Shown: piece by piece, positions 25,576 through 33,560 of the stretch | Layout of the letters: each line of letters opens with the position of its first letter | How positions within the stretch are numbered: position 1 is the first letter of the stretch | NCBI RefSeq assembly: GCF_006715025.1 | Contig: NZ_VFMK01000001.1 | Span: forward strand, 4,774,001-4,838,000 | From: Serratia fonticola | Lineage (GTDB): Bacteria > Pseudomonadota > Gammaproteobacteria > Enterobacterales > Enterobacteriaceae | Length of the DNA: 64,000 nt | Reading direction: 5' to 3' | Made by a program: the position numbers and the translations under genes | The notes under the pieces: generated by a model | Seen by the model: the letters and a program-made list of their open reading frames with translations, nothing else | The model's database searches: none | What the model was told of the DNA's origin: nothing

Positions 25576-26454
25576 TTAACACCAGTACGCCATAAAGTTC
25601 ACCGTGGAACGGTCCAGATCGCGTTCGCCAATCAGGTAACGGCGCAACGTTTTCACCACCGAAGACTCCGCCGCCACCCAGGCGTAAAAGGTCTTAGCCC
25701 CTTCGGCACGCTCCCACAGCAAATCCCCACCCAGGCTGTTTTCAGCCAGAGACTGCGCTTCGGCCCGTGCTGAGGCAGGGATATTCACTCGCTGACGTAC
25801 CGCCTCCACCAGCAGCGTGCCATGCAGTTGCTGATGCCCAACGTCACGTGGCAGCCAGTAAACCTCGGCAAACGAGAAGTGCGCCATATCAAGGCAGTCC
25901 CCCGCTACCGGCACTTCGAAGAAAGCCTGCACACGCGGCGGGTTAACCTGCTGCGCCAACTGTTCGAGGATACCCATCGCCGCTGGCAGTGCCGTTTCAT
26001 CGGCGATCAGCAGCGCCTGCCGAGTTTGCGCCGGAGGAGCCCACTCATAGCCGCCGCTATCCTCAGCAAAATCGGCATTTGGCGCTACAGCCTGGAGTTT
26101 ATCTCCTGCAACGGCATGCGTTGCCCAGGCAGAGGCCGGGCCATTAATGCCATGGAGCACAAACTCCACGTCCATTTCATTCTCAGCAGCGCGCAGTGCC
26201 CGCAACGTGTAGGTACGCATCACGGGCCGTTGCTCTTTCGGTATCGCCATGTAGTTGCGGTACCAATCGTCGCTATTCTCCAACGGCTGGATCTGCCCTT
26301 CCGCTACCGGGAACAGCAGCTTGATCCGTTGATCCGGAGCTTCCAGCTTCATGCGCTGTACCTCTGGGCCGGTAAACACGCAGCGCAGCAGCGAGGGGGA
26401 AACATTTTCCTTGTGCTTCAAGGTAAGATCAAAGATGCGATAGCTTGCGGACAT
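25576..26454 (-). CDS. Siderophore-interacting protein (ferric-siderophore reductase, ViuB/YqjH family)
   Basis: A cytoplasmic flavoprotein that uses NAD(P)H to reduce iron in an imported ferri-siderophore and so release it. The 292 residues show an N-terminal FAD-binding domain with MRTYTLRAL (the RxYT flavin motif) and FVLHGINGPASAWA, and a C-terminal SIP domain with LIADETALPAAMGILEQLA and FYAWVAAESSVVKTLRRYL. The ATG at 26454 lies one base after the stop of the upstream MFS gene. Next to iucABCD-iutA, ferric aerobactin is the obvious substrate. Classical E. coli aerobactin clusters do not contain such a gene. Confidence 0.9.
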   Translation of the reverse strand: MSASYRIFDLTLKHKENVSPSLLRCVFTGPEVQRMKLEAPDQRIKLLFPVAEGQIQPLENSDDWYRNYMAIPKEQRPVMRTYTLRALRAAENEMDVEFVLHGINGPASAWATHAVAGDKLQAVAPNADFAEDSGGYEWAPPAQTRQALLIADETALPAAMGILEQLAQQVNPPRVQAFFEVPVAGDCLDMAHFSFAEVYWLPRDVGHQQLHGTLLVEAVRQRVNIPASARAEAQSLAENSLGGDLLWERAEGAKTFYAWVAAESSVVKTLRRYLIGERDLDRSTVNFMAYWC

Positions 26455-26455
26455 A

Positions 26456-27682
26456 TCACTGACTCTCCCGCGCAATGTCTGCTATTCGATGCTGGCACCA
26501 TAGCCAGCTGCTAATGCCGCCCAACAGGACGGCGGCTACCAGTGCCGCCGCCACCAACTGCGACTCACCGTAAAATTTACTCACCACCGGCACCATCAGC
26601 GCGCTCGCGCCGTAGCCCAGTGTATGGCTGGTGGCGATCGCTCCCGCCCCTTTGCCGGTAGATAACTTATCGTTCAGCATCAGTTGATAGCCCGGCGTCG
26701 CCATCGCGGCCCCAAACGAAGCCAGCGCACAGCCGAGATAAAACAGCACCAGCGGAGCGGTACACATCAGCCCCAAGCCAGCGATCATCAACAAAGCGGC
26801 AACCATCAGCAGCTGCGGTGGAGTGAGACGCTGTGGCCGCACCACCAGAAACTGTGCCAACAGCGTGCAACCTGCCGCTACGCTGAGCAATACCGCCACA
26901 TGGTGGCTAACGGTCGTCGCCGAATGGCTGAACAACTGCTGCAAATGCGGAGCCAAGCCCAACTGCATCAGGCTGACGCAGCCCGCCAGCAGCAACGCAC
27001 ACAACAAATAGGGCATCATCGTCAGCCGCAGGCGGTTTTGTTGATGCGCCACCGCGGGCAGTGGCGGGTCGTTATGCTGGCGGCAGATCACCAGTAACGC
27101 GATCAGCGGCGCAATCGCCATCAGCCACAGCGGTGCCATCGGATGCAAAGACAGCGCCACGGCTGCGCACAGCGGGCCAAGCAACCGGCCACAGCTCAGG
27201 CCGGAGCTGATAGTGGCCAACGCCGCCATACGTTGTTCATACCCAGCACGTTGTAGCGCCCAAGTCTGGCTGGCGGGCACCATGCCTGATACTGTCAGGC
27301 CATAGATAATGCGCGCCACAATCAATCCGCCCAACCCAGCCATTTCAGGCAGCCAGCCAGCAGCCAGCCCCCACACGGCCAAGGCCAATAACGCAAAGCT
27401 GAGCAGGTAACCCGCCAGGGCCATAACCACCACGTATTTACAGCCGCGAATTTCTGCCTGCCGCCCCCACCAGGGAGAACCGACAAGAAACAGCATCGAT
27501 CCCAGCGTTAGCAACCCCGCCCACACCGACAACGAAAGTTGAGTCAGGCTGACCAAGACAGGTAATGCCACCAGCAAACCATTTTGCCCAATGCCCATTA
27601 ACCCGGCACAAAATGCCAGCGGCCAGTTTGAAGGAGAATCATTACCAATTGCAACGGTTTTTGGAGCAGGCGACAGATTCAT
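26456..27682 (-). CDS. MFS transporter, ShiF-like, candidate aerobactin exporter
   Basis: A 408-residue protein with about twelve membrane helices and the MFS loop sequence GSPWWGRQAEIRG between helices 2 and 3. It is divergent from iucA and shares its Fur-box promoter region; an MFS gene called shiF occupies the same place in Shigella and Klebsiella aerobactin loci. Export of newly made aerobactin is therefore likely but inferred. The start is taken as the ATG at 27682; no convincing ribosome-binding site is visible. The gene is followed one base later by the reductase gene, forming a two-gene operon. Confidence 0.82.
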   Translation of the reverse strand: MNLSPAPKTVAIGNDSPSNWPLAFCAGLMGIGQNGLLVALPVLVSLTQLSLSVWAGLLTLGSMLFLVGSPWWGRQAEIRGCKYVVVMALAGYLLSFALLALAVWGLAAGWLPEMAGLGGLIVARIIYGLTVSGMVPASQTWALQRAGYEQRMAALATISSGLSCGRLLGPLCAAVALSLHPMAPLWLMAIAPLIALLVICRQHNDPPLPAVAHQQNRLRLTMMPYLLCALLLAGCVSLMQLGLAPHLQQLFSHSATTVSHHVAVLLSVAAGCTLLAQFLVVRPQRLTPPQLLMVAALLMIAGLGLMCTAPLVLFYLGCALASFGAAMATPGYQLMLNDKLSTGKGAGAIATSHTLGYGASALMVPVVSKFYGESQLVAAALVAAVLLGGISSWLWCQHRIADIARESQ

Positions 27683-27755
27683 CAAGGTAAAATAACCGTT
27701 AAGAAAATGATGGAATTATGTGTGATTGATTGAAAAATTGTATCATAGAGTGATT

Positions 27756-27792
27756 GATAACGATAAATATTATTGATATAAGAATCATTCTC
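27756..27792. promoter_or_regulatory. Tandem Fur boxes between the MFS gene and iucA
   Basis: GATAACGATAAATATTATT matches the 19-base Fur consensus at 15 positions; an adjoining TGATATAAGAATCATTCTC matches at 12 and ends in the strong half AATCATTCTC. They lie 25-61 bases upstream of the iucA start and 74 bases from the divergent MFS start. Fe-Fur bound here should repress both directions. This fits known Fur control of aerobactin operons. Confidence 0.85.
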
Positions 27793-27816
27793 AAATGCTT
27801 TAGAGTGACAAGGGTC

Positions 27817-29547
27817 ATGACTATCCCGTTAGCAACCGCAGCGACCGATGTGGCTGCGCAATGTTTCCTCAACGCGCTAATGCGTGAAACCCGGGACTGG
27901 CACATCGTGCCGGCAACCAATAACCAGCATCCTCAGCTACATCTCCCACTTTCGGATAGCCAGTTTATACGCGTTCCATTACGGCATATCTCGCCAACCC
28001 AACATCATCAATATCAGTTCCCCGCCTGCCTGAATGGCAACGGTGAAGCGCTGAGTTTTGAGCGTTTGGTTACGTTGTTGCTGGCCAAACCGGCGATAAA
28101 AGGCCAACTGAGTGAGGAGGTTTTGGCACGCTTTCGCCAGCGAGTGCTGGAAAGTCATGACAATACCCAACAGGCGATCGCCATCCGGCTGGACTGGCCA
28201 AAGCTACGTGACCAGCCGCTGAATTTTGCCCAGGCGGAACAGGGGTTATTAGCTGGCCATGCCTTCCACCCGGCTCCGAAATCCCATGAGCCCTTCGATC
28301 ATCAGCAGGCACAGCGCTATCTGCCAGATTTTGCTGGCAGCTTCCCCCTGCGCTGGTTTGCGGTAGATAAGCGCAATCTGTGCGGTGACAGCCTGGATCT
28401 GACGTTACAGCAGCGCCTGCAACGCTTTGCTGCAGAAAGCGCGCCGCAGTTGCTAGGTCATTTTACCGATGACGTCTGGCTGCTGCCGATGCATCCGTGG
28501 CAGGCCGATTATCTGCTGGCACAAAGCTGGTGCCGCGAGTTGGTCGAGCAGCACAAACTGTGCGATCTGGGTGAGGCCGGTGAGCGTTGGTTGCCAACCA
28601 GCTCTTCACGTTCGCTATATCACGCGGGCAGCCGCGACATGATCAAGTTTTCCCTCAGCGTACGGCTAACCAACTCGGTGCGTACCCTGTCGGTCAAAGA
28701 AGTGAAACGCGGCATGCGTCTGGCACGTCTGGCAAAAACCGCCCGCTGGCAGGAGTTGCAAGCTCGTTATCCCACGATGCGCGTGATGCAGGAAGATGGC
28801 TGGGCCGGGTTACGCTCCGCAGACGGCACAATCCAGGAAGAGAGCCTGATGGCGCTGCGCGATAACCTGCTGTTCGGCCGGGCACAGAACCAAACCAACG
28901 TGTTGGTCACCTTGACGCAAGCAGCGCCAGACGGTGGCGATAGCCTGTTAGCTGCGGCAATGCGCCGCCTGGCTGCCCGCCTGCGCTTGCCGTTGCAGCA
29001 GGCCGCCCATTGCTGGCTGGACGCTTACTGCCAGCAGGTGCTGCTACCGCTGTTCAGCGCCGAAGCTGACTACGGCCTGGTACTGCTGGCCCATCAGCAA
29101 AACATTCTGGTGGAAATGCAGCAGGACTTGCCGGTAGGCATGCTGTACCGCGATTGCCAGGGCAGCGGCTTTACCCGCGATGCCACGCCTTGGCTGGATG
29201 AAATCGGCGAAGCCGAAGCGGAGAACCGCTTTAGCGAGCAGCAGCTGTTGCGCTACTTCCCCTACTACCTGCTGGTGAATTCGACGTTGGCCGTTACCGC
29301 CGCGATGGCAGCAGCAGGATTCGACAGTGAAGAGAGCCTGATGAGACGAGTACGGGATGCGTTAACCACGTTGCGTAACACGGCGAAAAATACCCGTTGC
29401 CTGGACTATGTGCTCGACAGCCAACATTGGAACTGCAAGGGAAACTTCTTCTGCTATTTGCACGATCACAATGAGAACACCATTGTCGATCCGGCGGTGA
29501 TCTACTTTGACTTCATCAATCCGCTGCGCGTGGAGGCCGCTCAATGA
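27817..29547 (+). CDS. iucA: Aerobactin synthase IucA
   Basis: An NRPS-independent siderophore (NIS) synthetase, type A, that joins N6-acetyl-N6-hydroxylysine to citrate. The 576 residues carry the family blocks GHAFHPAPKSHEPF near residue 150, LLPMHPWQADYLL, SSSRSLYHAGSRDMIKFSLS and LLAHQQNILVEMQ in the ATP/citrate-binding region, and DHNENTIVDPAVIYFDF near the end. The ATG at 27817 (MTIPLATAATDVAAQCFLNA) agrees with the E. coli start; the ribosome-binding AAGGG is only 3 bases away. An earlier in-frame start would lie within the Fur boxes. It overlaps iucB by 4 bases. Confidence 0.96.
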   Translation: MTIPLATAATDVAAQCFLNALMRETRDWHIVPATNNQHPQLHLPLSDSQFIRVPLRHISPTQHHQYQFPACLNGNGEALSFERLVTLLLAKPAIKGQLSEEVLARFRQRVLESHDNTQQAIAIRLDWPKLRDQPLNFAQAEQGLLAGHAFHPAPKSHEPFDHQQAQRYLPDFAGSFPLRWFAVDKRNLCGDSLDLTLQQRLQRFAAESAPQLLGHFTDDVWLLPMHPWQADYLLAQSWCRELVEQHKLCDLGEAGERWLPTSSSRSLYHAGSRDMIKFSLSVRLTNSVRTLSVKEVKRGMRLARLAKTARWQELQARYPTMRVMQEDGWAGLRSADGTIQEESLMALRDNLLFGRAQNQTNVLVTLTQAAPDGGDSLLAAAMRRLAARLRLPLQQAAHCWLDAYCQQVLLPLFSAEADYGLVLLAHQQNILVEMQQDLPVGMLYRDCQGSGFTRDATPWLDEIGEAEAENRFSEQQLLRYFPYYLLVNSTLAVTAAMAAAGFDSEESLMRRVRDALTTLRNTAKNTRCLDYVLDSQHWNCKGNFFCYLHDHNENTIVDPAVIYFDFINPLRVEAAQ

Positions 29548-30494
29548 TGCCCGTTGCCAAGATTGTTCACACCACCAGCGGATTCCGCTGCGAACTGCTG
29601 GGGAAAAACCTGTCCCTGAGCCTGGGATTGGACGGCAGTGCTGCGTTGCATTATCCAGGCCCATTGTCAGCAGGCTGGCTGATTCAGGCGTTGGATCAGT
29701 TGCTTATCGCGGCTCCACAGCTGAGCGGCATTGCCCTGCCCTATGCCGAATGGCGTGAGGAGCCACAGGCTCTGGCACTGTTCGCCCAGGCCTGTGGTGA
29801 TTACCTGGCCCGTGAAACCTTCTACCAACTGCCACTGTGGCTGATCGCCGAACGCCATACCGCGGGCGGCCAAATGCAATACGATGCAGAGCGCGAGTTG
29901 TGGTTCCCGCAGCGCCCTGCACGGCCCAGCGGTGAGGTGTATCGTCGCTACGATCCGCAAATCAAACGTAGCTTGAGTTTCCGTTTGCCCGAAGTGGAGC
30001 GCGACGCCGAGCAGTTCACCCGTTGGATGAACTCCCCCCGCGTTGACGCCTTCTGGGAAATGAGTGGCCCACTCGAGGTTCAGGCCGCCTATTTACAGCG
30101 TCAGTTGGATTCCAGCTATTGCTATCCACTGCTGGGCTGCTTTGACAACCAGCCGTTTGGCTATTTCGAAGTTTACTGGGCACCCGAAGATCGCATTGGC
30201 CGCCACTATCGCTGGCAGCCGTTCGATCGCGGTCTGCATATGCTGGTTGGTGAAGAAAACTGGCGTGGCGCGCAGTACATCCGCAGCTGGCTACGTGGCC
30301 TGACCCACTATTTATACCTAGATGAACCCCGTACCACTCGCGTCGTGGCCGAGCCACGCGCAGACAATCAGCGGCTATTCCGCCATCTGCCCACCGCTGG
30401 CTACCACACGCTGAAAGAGTTTGATTTCCCCCATAAGCGTTCACGGCTGATCATGAACCAGCGTGATGACTTCTTCCGCGAGGGACAGGTATGA
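29544..30494 (+). CDS. iucB: N6-hydroxylysine O-acetyltransferase IucB
   Basis: Acetylates the hydroxylated epsilon-amino group of lysine using acetyl-CoA, producing the hydroxamate arm of aerobactin. The 316-residue protein has a GNAT-type C-terminal domain: FTRWMNSPRVDAFWEMSG, GRHYRWQPFDRGLHMLVGE and the acetyl-CoA loop EENWRGAQYIRSWLRG, ending in FDFPHKRSRLIM. It overlaps iucA and iucC with ATGA junctions, so all three are translated from one message. Confidence 0.96.
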   Translation: MMPVAKIVHTTSGFRCELLGKNLSLSLGLDGSAALHYPGPLSAGWLIQALDQLLIAAPQLSGIALPYAEWREEPQALALFAQACGDYLARETFYQLPLWLIAERHTAGGQMQYDAERELWFPQRPARPSGEVYRRYDPQIKRSLSFRLPEVERDAEQFTRWMNSPRVDAFWEMSGPLEVQAAYLQRQLDSSYCYPLLGCFDNQPFGYFEVYWAPEDRIGRHYRWQPFDRGLHMLVGEENWRGAQYIRSWLRGLTHYLYLDEPRTTRVVAEPRADNQRLFRHLPTAGYHTLKEFDFPHKRSRLIMNQRDDFFREGQV

Positions 30495-32239
30495 GCCGCC
30501 ACGATTACGCCAATTGGCAACGCGTTAACCTGCAGATGATCGCCAAAATCCTGGCGGAACTGGAGTATGAACGTACTTTGCAGGCCGAGGAGCACGACGG
30601 GCAATGGCAGATTGCGCTAGGTGATACGACCTACCGCTTCAGCGCCAAACGCGGGATCTGGGGTTGGTTGCACATCGACACCAACAGCCTGAGCTGCGAT
30701 CGCTTGCCGCTGGCCGCCGATCAAACGCTGCGCCAACTGGCACAGGTGCTGCAGATGGACGATGCGCAGATTGCCGAACATCTGGAAGATCTGTATGCCA
30801 CGCTGCGCGGTGACATGCAGTTACTCACCGCTCGCCACGGGATGAGTGCCAACGATCTGATTGCGCTGGATGCCGACGCGCTGCAATGCCTGCTGGCAGG
30901 TCACCCGAAGTTCGTCTTCAACAAGGGGCGTCGTGGCTGGGGGCTGACGGCGTTGCAACAGTATGCGCCAGAATATCAGGGCCAGTTCCAGTTGCACTGG
31001 GTGGCCGCCAAACGCAGCAGCTTTGTCTGGTGCATTGACGAGGACTTCCCGCTAGAAAACTTGCTCAACAGTGCGATGGACAGCGGGGAGCGCCAGCGCT
31101 TTGACCGCCGCTGGCACGACCTGAAGTTGAATAACGATTGGCTGCCGGTGCCGTTGCATCCATGGCAATGGCAACAAAAAATTGCGTTGCATTTCCTGCC
31201 ACAACTGGCCAGCGGTGAACTGGTCGAGCTGGGTGAGTTTGGCGATCGCTATCTGGCTCAGCAGTCCCTGCGCACTTTGACCAATACCAGCCGCCGGGTG
31301 CCCTTCGATATCAAGCTGCCGCTGACCATTTATAACACCTCCTGCTATCGCGGCATTCCGGGCAAGTACATCAGTGCCGGGCCTGCGGCTTCACGCTGGT
31401 TACAGCAGATTTTCGCCAGCGACAGTACCTTGCAGGCCAGCGGCGCCCAGATCCTGGGTGAACCGGCGGCGGGCTATCTGGCCCACCCAACCTACGGCGC
31501 ACTGCCCAAGGCCCCCTATCGTTATCAGGAAATGCTCGGGGTGATCTGGCGTGAAAACCCTTCCTGTTATCTGCAACCGGGCGAGCAGGCGATCCTGATG
31601 GCTACGCTGATGGAAACCGACAATCAGGGTGAGCCGCTAATCGCTGCCTACATTGCCCGTTCCGGCCTGAGCGCAGAGGCGTGGCTGACGCAGATGTTCC
31701 AGGTGGTGGTACTGCCGATGTACCACCTGATGTGCTGCTACGGGGTGGCGCTGATCGCCCACGGCCAGAACATCACATTAGTGATGAAAGACCATGTACC
31801 GCAACGCGTACTGCTGAAAGATTTCCAGGGCGATATGCGCCTGGTGGATCAGGACTTCCCGCAGGCCGCTTCACTGCCACAGGTGGTAAAAGACGTAACG
31901 GTGCGCCTGCCTGCCGACTATCTGATCCATGACCTGCAAACCGGGCATTTCGTCACCGTTTTGCGCTTCATTTCGCCGCTGATGAGTGTTTGCGGAATAA
32001 GCGAACCGCATTTCTATCAAGTGCTGGCACAGGTGCTGGAGCGCTATATGGCGCAGCATCCGCAGTTGGCCGACCGCTTTGCCCTGTTCGACCTTTTCAA
32101 GCCGCAGATTATTCGCGTGGTACTCAACCCGGTGAAACTCACCTATTCAGAGCAGGATGGCGGCAGCCGCATGTTGCCGAACTATCTGCAAGATCTGGAT
32201 AACCCTCTTTATTTGGTCTCCAAGGAGTTTGCCCAATGA
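30491..32239 (+). CDS. iucC: Aerobactin synthase IucC
   Basis: A type C NIS synthetase that adds the second hydroxamate arm to citryl-hydroxamate, finishing aerobactin. The 582 residues show GHPKFVFNKGRRGWG near residue 140, PVPLHPWQWQQKI, LRTLTNTSRRVPFDIKLPL, and LIAHGQNITLVMKDHVPQRV with LLKDFQGDMRLVDQDFP. It shares the family fold with IucA, from which it has clearly diverged. It overlaps both neighbours by 4 bases. Confidence 0.96.
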   Translation: MSRHDYANWQRVNLQMIAKILAELEYERTLQAEEHDGQWQIALGDTTYRFSAKRGIWGWLHIDTNSLSCDRLPLAADQTLRQLAQVLQMDDAQIAEHLEDLYATLRGDMQLLTARHGMSANDLIALDADALQCLLAGHPKFVFNKGRRGWGLTALQQYAPEYQGQFQLHWVAAKRSSFVWCIDEDFPLENLLNSAMDSGERQRFDRRWHDLKLNNDWLPVPLHPWQWQQKIALHFLPQLASGELVELGEFGDRYLAQQSLRTLTNTSRRVPFDIKLPLTIYNTSCYRGIPGKYISAGPAASRWLQQIFASDSTLQASGAQILGEPAAGYLAHPTYGALPKAPYRYQEMLGVIWRENPSCYLQPGEQAILMATLMETDNQGEPLIAAYIARSGLSAEAWLTQMFQVVVLPMYHLMCCYGVALIAHGQNITLVMKDHVPQRVLLKDFQGDMRLVDQDFPQAASLPQVVKDVTVRLPADYLIHDLQTGHFVTVLRFISPLMSVCGISEPHFYQVLAQVLERYMAQHPQLADRFALFDLFKPQIIRVVLNPVKLTYSEQDGGSRMLPNYLQDLDNPLYLVSKEFAQ

Positions 32240-33558
32240 ATCAGCCTCTGGATTTCATCGGCATCGGCGTCGGCCCATTCAATCTGAGCATTGCCGCACT
32301 CGGCAGTGAGGTTACCGGCTTTAACAGCAAGTTCTTCGAACGTAAACCACACTTCTCCTGGCACCCCGGCATGATGGTGCCGGACTGCCATATGCAAACC
32401 AGTTTTCTGAAGGATCTGGTCAGCGCGGTTTCACCGACCAACCCGTACAGCTTTCTCAACTACCTGGTGAAAAGGAAGAAGTTCTACCGCTTCCTGACCA
32501 CCGAGCAGCGTACGGTCTCCCGCGAAGAGTTCGCCGACTATCTCGACTGGGCGGCTAACGGGCTGGAGACGCTCGAGTTCAGCCAAGACATCCGCAGCGT
32601 GGATTTTGACGACCAGCAACGCCAATTTGTTGTCACCACCCAGCGCGATATCTACCGTGCCCGCCATATCTGCCTAGGCATCGGTAAACGCCCCAAACTG
32701 CCGGACTGTGTCAGCGAGCAAAACGATCGCTGCTTCCATGCCAGCGAAATGAGCCTGCGTAACCCGGATCTTAGCGGCAAACGCGTCACCGTGATCGGCG
32801 GCGGCCAAAGCGGTGCCGATCTGTTTTTGAATATTTTCCGCGCCGAGTGGGGCCAGCCCAAGCAGTTGAACTGGATCTCACGCCGCAACAATTACAACGC
32901 GCTGGACGAAGCCGCCTTCGCTAATGAGTACTTCACGCCGGAATATGTAGAAAGCTTCTACACCCTGAGCGACAGCGCCAAGCAGCGTATGCTGACCGAG
33001 CAGAAAATGACGTCGGACGGTATCACCAGCGAATCGCTTCTGGCTATCTACCGAGCGATGTACCACCACTTTGAAGTGCTGCGTGAAAAACCTTGGGCAC
33101 GTCTGTTGCCTAGCCGTTCATTGGCCGCGCTGCATGCCTCCGGCGATGGCTACCAACTGGTCACTCATCATCACCTCGACCAGGGCAAAGAAACCTTCGA
33201 CTGTGACGTGGTGATCTTCGCCACCGGCTACCAGCAGGATCGCCCGGCATTTCTTGCGCCACTGGCCGATCGCCTGCTGACTACGGCGGACGATCAATAC
33301 CGCATTTCACCCGATTTCACCCTGGCCTGGCAGGGTCCGAAAGAAAACTGCCTGTTTGCCGTTAATGCCGGCATGCACAGTCATGGCATTGCCGAACCCC
33401 AACTCAGCCTGATGGCCTGGCGTTCGGCCCGTATTCTCAACCGGGCATTAGGACGCGATTGGTTCGACTTAACGTCCACTCCGGCTGTGATCCAATGGCG
33501 TAGCCAGCAGGCAGCGGTAACCGCTCGCGCTGAACACACCATCTTTAACGTTAATTAA
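32236..33558 (+). CDS. iucD: L-lysine N6-monooxygenase IucD
   Basis: An FAD- and NADPH-dependent hydroxylase that oxidises the lysine side chain, the first step of aerobactin synthesis. The FAD-binding motif GIGVGPFNLSIAAL lies at residues 9-22, the NADPH motif VTVIGGGQSGADLFLN near residue 190, and the C-terminal ATGYQQDRPAF motif near residue 330. At 440 residues it is full length. The start overlaps iucC and iutA begins two bases after it. Confidence 0.97.
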   Translation: MNQPLDFIGIGVGPFNLSIAALGSEVTGFNSKFFERKPHFSWHPGMMVPDCHMQTSFLKDLVSAVSPTNPYSFLNYLVKRKKFYRFLTTEQRTVSREEFADYLDWAANGLETLEFSQDIRSVDFDDQQRQFVVTTQRDIYRARHICLGIGKRPKLPDCVSEQNDRCFHASEMSLRNPDLSGKRVTVIGGGQSGADLFLNIFRAEWGQPKQLNWISRRNNYNALDEAAFANEYFTPEYVESFYTLSDSAKQRMLTEQKMTSDGITSESLLAIYRAMYHHFEVLREKPWARLLPSRSLAALHASGDGYQLVTHHHLDQGKETFDCDVVIFATGYQQDRPAFLAPLADRLLTTADDQYRISPDFTLAWQGPKENCLFAVNAGMHSHGIAEPQLSLMAWRSARILNRALGRDWFDLTSTPAVIQWRSQQAAVTARAEHTIFNVN

Positions 33559-33560
33559 CC

